A DNA stretch of 11,675 bases, taken from the NCBI GenBank assembly GCA_943325595.2, contig CALPQA020000019.1:1-11675 (forward strand), given 5' to 3'. The DNA is from Auritidibacter sp. Marseille-P8566 (GTDB lineage Bacteria; Bacteroidota; Bacteroidia; Flavobacteriales; Flavobacteriaceae). Of the stretch, positions 6,545 through 11,675 are shown piece by piece. The translations under genes and the position numbers were made by a program. The first letter of the stretch is position 1; each line of letters starts with the position of its first letter. The notes beneath the pieces are model-generated. The model was not told the DNA's origin and ran no database searches. It worked only from the letters and a program-made list of their open reading frames with translations.

Positions 6545-7568
6545 AATCGATTTTATTTAATTGTAGTTCTTTTAATAGTTCCTTTAAACTTACTGATGCA
6601 CAAGCAATACATTTATCGGCAGCCCCATAATAAATGTATAGAGTGTCGTCAAATAACGCTGTACCCGTTGGGAAAACCACATTGTTTACAACACCATTTA
6701 ATTCATATTCATATTCTGGAATAAATAAAGGATCAACTAATCTGGCGATAACCTTAGTTGGATTGTCTATATCTAATAATGCTGCTGCAGCTGAATAAAC
6801 ATATCCTTCTGGAGTGTCATAAACTCCGTGATAAATAAGCAACCAACCTAAATCTGTTTCTATTGGAGGCGCACCAGCTCCGATATAACTTGATTCGTGG
6901 TTTATACCCACAGGATCCATGATAATATGCTCGTTAAAGTTTAGAAAATAATGATTCCAAAAATCTTTGGTAAGTTTATTTAAACTATCAACCATAACCA
7001 ATTGGATCCCCGGGCGAATTCGATGAAGAAAAGCCAACTTACCTCCTATTTTTCTTGGAAAGAAAACAACATCTTTGTCCCAAAGAAATACTTCTTCACT
7101 AGGGTCAAAGTGGCGAACGTGTCTAAAATATTTAGCGTTGACAAGATTATTGCACTCGGCTAAAATTTTAAATTCATCGAAAGTAAACTTTGGAACAATA
7201 ATCCCTTTTCGCTCAAAAGTTATTAAATCAAGGGACGTAGCTAAAGCCCCTAGTGCGTTTATTCCGCTATAAGCAGTATAGGTAATGTAATAAACGTCTT
7301 CGATCTTTACTATTCGAGGATCTTCAATTCCATTTGAAGCATCACTCGTGTAAGGAATCATAAGGGGGATGTCGAAACGTTCTACAACATTTAATGGGCC
7401 TTCTAACCTACAATAACCAATGGTTGAATAATTACCATTTCGGACTGCTCTATACAGCATATGAACGGTATTGCCATCCTGATAAGTTCCAGGATTTAAT
7501 ACACTATCATTTTCAAATGCTAATTCGCTTTTTTTCAGAATAACTCCTTCTTTTTTTACTTTTATCAT
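6534..7568 (-). CDS. glycoside hydrolase family 130 protein (beta-mannoside phosphorylase type)
   Basis: This 344-residue protein fits a single five-bladed propeller domain. Family marks seen: NGIEDPRIVKIED (79-91), whose D83 is at the position of the GH130 catalytic acid; KDVVFFPRKIGGKLAFLHRIRPGIQ (165-189); GAGAPPIETDLGWLLIYHG (230-248); YSAAAALLD (258-266); VVFPTGTALFDDTLYIYYGAADKCIA (297-322). Characterised GH130 enzymes cleave beta-1,4- or beta-1,2-mannosides by phosphorolysis, some by hydrolysis. Which type this is cannot be told here. It has no signal peptide. Its last bases contain the start of the glycosyltransferase, so the pair may make and recycle one cytoplasmic oligosaccharide. 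The start at 7568 gives the standard N-terminus with a basic MIKVKKEG. Confidence 0.93.
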   Translation of the reverse strand: MIKVKKEGVILKKSELAFENDSVLNPGTYQDGNTVHMLYRAVRNGNYSTIGYCRLEGPLNVVERFDIPLMIPYTSDASNGIEDPRIVKIEDVYYITYTAYSGINALGALATSLDLITFERKGIIVPKFTFDEFKILAECNNLVNAKYFRHVRHFDPSEEVFLWDKDVVFFPRKIGGKLAFLHRIRPGIQLVMVDSLNKLTKDFWNHYFLNFNEHIIMDPVGINHESSYIGAGAPPIETDLGWLLIYHGVYDTPEGYVYSAAAALLDIDNPTKVIARLVDPLFIPEYEYELNGVVNNVVFPTGTALFDDTLYIYYGAADKCIACASVSLKELLKELQLNKIDYEH

Positions 7569-7589
7569 GGCTTATAAATTTATTTAAAT

Positions 7590-7621
7590 AAAAAAGCGTA
7601 GGTTTTAAACCCTACGCTTTT
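7590..7621 (-). terminator. terminator of csbD, or leader hairpin of GH130
   Basis: AAAAGCGTAGG (7592-7602) and CCTACGCTTTT (7611-7621) form an 11-bp stem with an 8-base loop. On the minus strand the T-run is 7595-7590. It sits 66 bases past the csbD stop and only 21 bases before the GH130 start. No separate promoter is seen between hairpin and GH130, so GH130 transcripts must come from read-through or from a promoter upstream of the hairpin. Confidence 0.8.
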
Positions 7622-7682
7622 AATTGACTCTTACATGTATTCGTAGTATCACGTAAATTCTACGTTGCCCGCATAATCAAGT

Positions 7683-7690
7683 CAAAATTA
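7683..7690 (-). promoter_or_regulatory. candidate -7 box for the GH130 operon
   Basis: On the minus strand TAATTTTG (7690-7683) matches the Bacteroidota TAnnTTTG box exactly. It overlaps the csbD stop codon and lies about 115 bases upstream of the GH130 ATG, with the hairpin 7590-7621 in between. There is no good -33 TTG and no paired GTAA repeat, so this may be chance in AT-rich DNA. Confidence 0.3.
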
Positions 7691-7912
7691 TTCAGCTTTA
7701 GGCTGTACTTTTTTTATCATATTTACCACCTCGTCGTGTTTTTTATGAAGTCGAGATTCTATTCTTTTAATTAATTCGTCTTCTCTGCCTCTTTCAAACT
7801 TTAAGTCAGAATCAGTAAGATTGGGATATTTGTCTTTCAAGGCATCGGCTTGTTGGCTCCAGTCTCCAGAAATTTTGAATGCTTCACTAGTATTATTGTG
7901 TTTTGCTTCCAT
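7688..7912 (-). CDS. CsbD/YjbJ-like general stress protein
   Basis: The protein has 74 residues. The segment FKISGDWSQQADALKDKYPNLTDSDLKFERGREDELIKRIESRLHKKHDEV (about 12-62) lines up well by eye with E. coli YjbJ: GxWxQxxxxxKxxWxxLTDxDxxxxxGxxxxLxxxIxxRxxxxxxxV. The family is a small helical, highly charged cytoplasmic protein induced by osmotic and stationary-phase stress (sigma-B in Bacillus, RpoS in E. coli). Its molecular role is unknown. It is a single-gene unit: a paired-repeat promoter lies at 7948-8007 and a terminator at 7590-7621. The ATG at 7910-7912 is 36 bases from the -7 box. Confidence 0.88.
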   Translation of the reverse strand: MEAKHNNTSEAFKISGDWSQQADALKDKYPNLTDSDLKFERGREDELIKRIESRLHKKHDEVVNMIKKVQPKAE

Positions 7913-7947
7913 CTTATTGTGTGTTTAAATGTTTAATTTCTATAAGT

Positions 7948-8007
7948 CAAAGGTGCGACGAATAGCAAACAAAATACTTACAAAAAAAAATGAAATTATT
8001 ACATATT
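7948..8007 (-). promoter_or_regulatory. stress-type promoter with paired GTAA repeats, before csbD
   Basis: Read on the minus strand: distal repeat AATATGTAA (8007-7999), proximal repeat TTTTTGTAA (7986-7978), -7 box CACCTTTG (7955-7948). Core spacing is 21 bp and the proximal G is 27 bp from the A of AnnTTTG. The -7 box is identical to that of the cupin promoter. The proximal repeat is the weakest of the eight, keeping only TGTAA. Confidence 0.62.
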
Positions 8008-8033
8008 TCTCACCTTTTAGAAATTTTAAACAT

Positions 8034-8060
8034 AAAAAAAGCACTATTATTAAATAGTGC
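8034..8060 (-). terminator. terminator of the cupin-AraC operon
   Basis: GCACTATT (8041-8048) and AATAGTGC (8053-8060) form a perfect 8-bp stem with a 4-base loop. On the minus strand seven T's follow (8040-8034). It lies 27 bases past the stop of the AraC-type gene and just upstream of the csbD promoter repeats. Confidence 0.9.
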
Positions 8061-8087
8061 TATTGATTGATTATTTGCTTTTAAAAA

Positions 8088-8648
8088 TCAAATGTTTTCA
8101 AAATTCTGATTCCGTTTTTGTTTTAATTGTTTAAAGAACTTCGGTGATAGTCCCGTAGTTTTCTTGAATTGATTTGATAAATGGGCAACACTACTAAAAT
8201 TAAGTCTAAAGGAGATTTCTGTCAGGTTTTGCTCTCCATATAACAACAATTCTTTTACTCTATCAATTTTATGAAAAATGATAAATTGTTGTATCGTAAT
8301 TCCTTTAACTTCTGAAAAAATGGTAGCCAAATAATTGTAATCGTTTTGAAGCTTTTCACTAATGTAATCAGAATAATTTACTTTGGGTATTTCATCTGAA
8401 TAATGTACCATTTCGACAATCACATTTTTTATCTTATCAATTAGAATTGATTTCTTCTCATCTAAAAGTACTAATCCAAAATAAGCTAAATTGTCTTTAA
8501 GTGTTTTAAATTTATTTGGGGTTAGCTCTTCTAAAATTTTAACCGTACCAAAATCTACAACAACATAGTTCAAACCTAAGCGTTTAAGTTCATCTTTTAC
8601 AAGCATTTTACAACGAAGACAAACCATGTATTTTATGTAGAGTTTCAT
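8088..8648 (-). CDS. short AraC-family transcriptional regulator with N-terminal CxxC segment
   Basis: The protein has 186 residues, short for the family. The DNA-binding part is C-terminal: first helix-turn-helix near 103-130 (YNYLATIFSEVKGITIQQFI), second near 141-172 (LTEISFRLNFSSVAHLSNQFKKTTGLSPKFFK). The latter is a classic AraC signature with the F...T(G)LSP(x)xF ending. There is no cupin arm. Instead the first 65 residues start MKLYIKYMVCLRCKMLV with C10-x2-C13, shaped like a heavy-metal-associated (HMA) beta-alpha-beta fold; metal or thiol sensing is an inference. The gene lies 41 bases after the cupin stop with no terminator between, so the two are probably co-transcribed from 9079-9142. 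Paired 21-bp repeats at four promoters nearby fit an AraC-type binder, which makes this the best candidate for their regulator. Confidence 0.9.
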   Translation of the reverse strand: MKLYIKYMVCLRCKMLVKDELKRLGLNYVVVDFGTVKILEELTPNKFKTLKDNLAYFGLVLLDEKKSILIDKIKNVIVEMVHYSDEIPKVNYSDYISEKLQNDYNYLATIFSEVKGITIQQFIIFHKIDRVKELLLYGEQNLTEISFRLNFSSVAHLSNQFKKTTGLSPKFFKQLKQKRNQNFENI

Positions 8649-8689
8649 ATGGACAGAAAATGTTTATACCAATTCATTTCATTTTTTAA

Positions 8690-9043
8690 TTAATCTTCAT
8701 AGCCACTTTTAATAACTGTTGAAATCATTTTGAATTGTTCATTGGCATTAAAATGATGTTTAGAATGTGCTGGAATAATAATACCCTCACCCAATATCAA
8801 TTTGAATTTATTGTCATTTATTGTCAATTCGGCTACGCCATCAATTATTTGAATATAAGTATCGAATGGCGATATTTTTTCGTCTAGTTCTTCTCCAGCG
8901 TCAAATGAGGAAACCGTTACATTACCAGTTGTTTTTTTTATTATAGTTTTACTTACCACAGCATTAGCCATATATTCAATAATTTCAACTACAATGTGGA
9001 CTTTACCTTTCTCTAATTCGGCATTGTCATTACTATTTTTCAT
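8690..9043 (-). CDS. small cupin-domain protein
   Basis: The protein has 117 residues and one cupin barrel. Motif 1 would be SFDAGEELDEKISPFDTYIQIIDG (46-69); the usual HxH and Glu metal ligands are absent from it. Motif 2 is GEGIIIPAHSKHHFNAN (85-101), which keeps P91 and H93, H96 and H97. With motif 1 lacking ligands it is more likely a ligand-binding or structural cupin than a metal-dependent enzyme. It is the first gene before the AraC-type regulator. A separate cupin next to a cupin-less AraC protein suggests a split sensor and DNA-binder pair, though this is inference. Its promoter is one of four with paired GTAA repeats, and the ATG is 36 bases from the -7 box. Confidence 0.85.
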   Translation of the reverse strand: MKNSNDNAELEKGKVHIVVEIIEYMANAVVSKTIIKKTTGNVTVSSFDAGEELDEKISPFDTYIQIIDGVAELTINDNKFKLILGEGIIIPAHSKHHFNANEQFKMISTVIKSGYED

Positions 9044-9078
9044 GTTTGTTTATGGATAATTATTAAAGTTTTTGAAAA

Positions 9079-9142
9079 CAAAGGTGATATATTTTAATTC
9101 TTAAAAGTTACATTTAAAAATTAAAAAGTTACATAAATCACA
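9079..9142 (-). promoter_or_regulatory. stress-type promoter with paired GTAA repeats, before the cupin-AraC operon
   Basis: Read on the minus strand: distal repeat TTTATGTAA (9137-9129), within TGTGATTTATGTAA (9142-9129); proximal repeat TAAATGTAA (9116-9108); -7 box CACCTTTG (9086-9079). Core spacing is 21 bp and the proximal G is 26 bp from the A of AnnTTTG. If the AraC-type protein of this operon binds here, the operon is autoregulated. I see no terminator for the upstream receiver gene in this 117-base gap, so some read-through may also occur. Confidence 0.65.
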
Positions 9143-9160
9143 CATTTTGTTTAAAATTAA

Positions 9161-9595
9161 TTACATTCGATCCATATACCAATGAAGTTGTTTTTCAACT
9201 TTTTGTGAATGCAATATATTAGTAATAATTTGTTTCAGCCTAAAAAATGCTGTTTCACTTTTTACTACATAATCAGAAGCTTTGTGGTGCATACATTTAA
9301 CAGCAACGTCAATTTTATCTTGAGAAGACAACATTATCACTGGAATTGATTCATCTATTTTTTTAATTTCATCTAAAGTTTCCAATCCATTAATGGCGCC
9401 TTTACTAATTCCATCAAGATGAAAATCTAGAATTACAACATCAGGTCTATCAATTATACTAGACAAGCAAAGTTCACCCGTAGGAAAAGTTCTAATTTCA
9501 AAATTAGCATGCGATAGAAATTCTATTTCTAATGACTTCAAGAACAAAGCATCATCATCAACAAGAAATAGTTTAATTTTAGTTTCGTTTTGCAT
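9161..9595 (-). CDS. stand-alone receiver-domain response regulator
   Basis: The protein has 144 residues, nearly all one CheY-like receiver. Acidic pocket D13-D14-D15 (FLVDDDALFLK), phosphoacceptor D57 (VVILDFHLDG), switch serine S90/S91 (VIMLSSQD) and K112 (DYVVKSE) are all present, so it should be phosphorylatable. No DNA-binding or enzymatic output domain follows; the last 20 residues (HSQKVEKQLHWYMDRM region) are a short helix. It must therefore act by protein contact or as a phosphate relay. The start codon shares a base with the kinase stop (TAATG on the minus strand), a sign of translational coupling, so the kinase is its likely partner. Confidence 0.93.
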   Translation of the reverse strand: MQNETKIKLFLVDDDALFLKSLEIEFLSHANFEIRTFPTGELCLSSIIDRPDVVILDFHLDGISKGAINGLETLDEIKKIDESIPVIMLSSQDKIDVAVKCMHHKASDYVVKSETAFFRLKQIITNILHSQKVEKQLHWYMDRM

Positions 9596-11675
9596 TATTT
9601 TATATTTTTTATAGTAATCAATTCTTCTTCTAATTCAGAACAGGCTTGCACGCAGATATTTTCCAGTTGTAAAACCATGTCGAGTATATTTTCTTCTTCT
9701 ATTTGTTTGTTGGCAAATCCTTGTACGCGTTTTGCCATAATTTCAAAGTCTTGATGAATTCCTACAATAGAAAAGGATGGAATCATCTTGTGAACCGTCG
9801 AATGCAGTGTATGCCAGTCTTTGGCATCAAAACTTTGCCGCATTGTGGCCACTAAAGGTCGTGTTTGCTCGAGATACAACGAAATCATTTCTGACATCAA
9901 GGCGGGATTTGATTTGGTTCGTTCCATTAGATAATTCAAATTGATACACCTTGCTTTAATTTCCGATTTAGTAACTTGAGTTTCTTGAGAGGCTAGGCGT
10001 ACTTTCTTTAAAATTCCAATTATTTTACTATACAACAAACGTTCGTCTACCGGTTTTGAAATATAATCATTCATTCCAACCAACTTACATTTATCCATAT
10101 CAACCGTAGTCACATCGGCAGTTAAGGCAACAATTGGAATGTCTAAATTCATTTTTTTTCTAATATATTCTGTGGCTTCAAAACCATTCATCACAGGCAT
10201 TTGTAAATCCATTAAAATAATATCGTATTTCTTCTTTTGAAGTTTTTCGATAGCTATTTGGCCGTTGAAAGCAATGTCACAAGTAAATTCTAAATCATCT
10301 AATAAAGTGCGCATTAAAAGCTGGTTTAGAGGAATATCTTCTACTACCAAAACTTTAATATCTTTCAATTCTGTATCTAACTCAATAATTTCTTCGACGG
10401 ATTCAATATTAACATTCGATTTTTGAAAGGTCAACTTGAAACTAAAAACAGAACCTTGTCCAAATACACTCTTAACCGAAATACTTCCATTTTGACCTTC
10501 TACGAGTTGTTTAACAATAGCCAAACCTAAACCTGTTCCCCCATAAATACGAGAGGTTCCACTTGAAGCTTGTTGGAAATTTTCGAAAATAGTTTCTATT
10601 TTATTTACCGGAATTCCAATTCCAGTGTCAGAAACAGCAAATTCTATAACAACATCATTGTCTTTCTCTTCTACCAATTTAATGCTAAAAATTATTTTAC
10701 CTTTTGTTGTAAACTTTACGGCATTGCTAACTAAATTCAGAATAATTTGATGCAATCTAACAGGGTCACCAATTACAATTTCTGGAATTTTAGAATCATA
10801 TTCTTTGATCAACTGCACATTTTTCTCTTGACTTTTTAAGTCAAATAAATTCATCATCGCCGCAATTGATTTTGCCATTTTAAAAGGTACTTTCTCGAAC
10901 GACATTTTGCCTGAATCCACTTTGGCTAAATCTAAAATATCATTAATAAGTACTATCAAAGCATCTCCACTTGTTTTTATTGCTTGTAAATATTCTTTTT
11001 GTTTTGATTTCAAATCAGTTTTCAAAACAACTTTGGTAAATCCAATTATTGCATTCATTGGAGTTCTAATTTCGTGGCTCATGTTCGATAAAAACTGTTG
11101 TTTTGCTTTTACTGATTCAACAGCTATTCGTGTAGCACTTTCCGCTTTTATTAATGCTTCTTCTGCAATTGCTGTAGCAGATTCAGCAAAAGCTTTGGCA
11201 GCTATGAGTTCTGATTCTACTTTTTTTAATTCTGTAATATCTCTGCCAACCATAATAGCTCCAATTACATTATCATCGGCATCTTTATAAATTGAACCAT
11301 TAAATAATACGTTAGTCAATTCTCCATCCATCAAAACCAGCGGATAATCGACCACAAATCCTTTAGAAAAAACTTCTTTATACCCTTTTTTAGCAAGGTT
11401 AGGTTCTGTAAAATAATTGATAAAATCTGACCCTATCAAATCTTCTTTAGATACATCTGTAGCTTCAACAGAAGCTTGGTTAGCATCTGTAATTTTTCCC
11501 TCCAAACTTATTGTAAACAAAGGATCTGGACTTGCTTCAATCAGACTTTGAGAATATTGAGAAGCCAACATCAACGAATAATTATAGGCTTCAAGTTCCT
11601 GGCTTTCTAAAACCCTTTTTTCTTTTTCTTCATTTTGAAAACTCAATTCTTTTCCGGCTATTACTAATTCTTTTG
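9595..11675 (-). CDS. hybrid histidine kinase (PAS, HisKA, HATPase, receiver, Hpt), 5' end outside window
   Basis: Counting from the TTG codon at 11646: PAS about 32-143; a coiled linker with two 14-residue repeats beginning AESAT (154-167, 168-181); HisKA with H191 in FLSNMSHEIRTPMN; HATPase with the N-box around N304/N308, G1 DTGIGIP (340-346) and G2 GGTGLGLAIV (369-378); receiver about 430-548 with D480 (ILMDLQMP) and K531; C-terminal Hpt with H619 (LHSTVHKM). All phosphotransfer residues look intact, so it can run a full His-Asp-His relay, probably to the overlapping receiver gene. No membrane segment is visible in this part. The TTG is not the real start: the frame stays open to the window edge, reading KELVIAGKELSFQNEEKEKR, which is the kind of repeat that precedes the PAS in flavobacterial kinases. 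The real N-terminus and any sensor lie beyond 11675. Confidence 0.95.
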   Translation of the reverse strand, partial: KELVIAGKELSFQNEEKEKRVLESQELEAYNYSLMLASQYSQSLIEASPDPLFTISLEGKITDANQASVEATDVSKEDLIGSDFINYFTEPNLAKKGYKEVFSKGFVVDYPLVLMDGELTNVLFNGSIYKDADDNVIGAIMVGRDITELKKVESELIAAKAFAESATAIAEEALIKAESATRIAVESVKAKQQFLSNMSHEIRTPMNAIIGFTKVVLKTDLKSKQKEYLQAIKTSGDALIVLINDILDLAKVDSGKMSFEKVPFKMAKSIAAMMNLFDLKSQEKNVQLIKEYDSKIPEIVIGDPVRLHQIILNLVSNAVKFTTKGKIIFSIKLVEEKDNDVVIEFAVSDTGIGIPVNKIETIFENFQQASSGTSRIYGGTGLGLAIVKQLVEGQNGSISVKSVFGQGSVFSFKLTFQKSNVNIESVEEIIELDTELKDIKVLVVEDIPLNQLLMRTLLDDLEFTCDIAFNGQIAIEKLQKKKYDIILMDLQMPVMNGFEATEYIRKKMNLDIPIVALTADVTTVDMDKCKLVGMNDYISKPVDERLLYSKIIGILKKVRLASQETQVTKSEIKARCINLNYLMERTKSNPALMSEMISLYLEQTRPLVATMRQSFDAKDWHTLHSTVHKMIPSFSIVGIHQDFEIMAKRVQGFANKQIEEENILDMVLQLENICVQACSELEEELITIKNIK

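Noticed and set aside
7004..7021. BamHI, SmaI and EcoRI sites packed together (GGATCC, CCCGGG, GAATTC), like a cloning-vector polylinker
   Set aside because: The stretch is in frame inside GH130 and encodes HRIRPGIQ, a conserved-looking motif of the family, so it is natural coding sequence and not vector.
7631..7636. Single ATGTAA upstream of GH130 as a fifth member of the repeat family
   Set aside because: There is no second GTAA core 21 bp away and no AnnTTTG box 26-27 bp downstream.
7641..7665. Short inverted repeats around CGTAG/CTACG and ACGTA/TACGT between csbD and GH130
   Set aside because: The stems are only 5 bp, and the neighbouring terminator stem also contains CGTAG, so chance or minor structure is enough to explain them.
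10907..11290. 127-residue open frame on the plus strand inside the kinase gene
   Set aside because: It is antisense to the HisKA and linker region, whose motifs are unmistakable, and has no recognisable domain of its own.

Overview
The window looks like chromosomal DNA of a Flavobacterium-type Bacteroidota. It is AT-rich, its starts lack strong Shine-Dalgarno sequences, its -7 boxes resemble the Bacteroidota TAnnTTTG element, and many of its proteins are of flavobacterial type (DUF3667, OMP_b-brl_2-like barrel, a hybrid kinase with KELxFQNEEKEKR repeats). Assignment is from recognition only; no search was run.

Layout: one plus-strand gene, a DUF3667 membrane protein (183-1007), sits at the left and faces a long minus-strand block. 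Read in the direction of transcription (right to left), that block has five units. (1) A hybrid histidine kinase, cut by the right window edge, overlaps a stand-alone receiver protein. (2) A cupin is followed by a short AraC-type regulator and a terminator. (3) A CsbD-like stress protein has its own terminator. (4) A GH130 family protein overlaps a two-domain GT4 glycosyltransferase, followed by a terminator. (5) Dps and a universal stress protein are followed by a second promoter driving a 52-residue membrane peptide, an outer-membrane barrel, a YtxH protein and a lipoprotein, then a terminator. The content reads as a general or envelope stress island: DNA and iron protection (Dps), UspA, CsbD, YtxH, small membrane proteins, envelope proteins and a glycan module, next to a phosphorelay and a regulator.

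The most interesting signal is in the non-coding DNA. Four minus-strand promoters (before the small membrane protein, dps, csbD and the cupin) share one architecture. Two direct GTAA-core repeats (best form TGTGTAA) lie exactly 21 bp apart, and the proximal one lies 26-27 bp upstream of an AnnTTT(G/A) -7 box. In three of the four the distance from the -7 box to the ATG is identical. A 21-bp direct repeat just upstream of the core promoter is the geometry of AraC-type activator sites such as araI1-I2. One of the sites drives the cupin-AraC operon itself. I infer a local, autoregulated stress regulon controlled by the AraC-type protein at 8088-8648, possibly linked to the adjacent phosphorelay.

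Other points: the glycosyltransferase is a non-canonical GT4 fused to an alpha/alpha-toroid-like domain and overlapped with GH130, the regulator carries an N-terminal CxxC (HMA-like) segment in place of a normal sensor domain, and the lipoprotein resembles the outer domain of RskA anti-sigma factors. No tRNA, rRNA, CRISPR array, insertion sequence or phage gene was seen.
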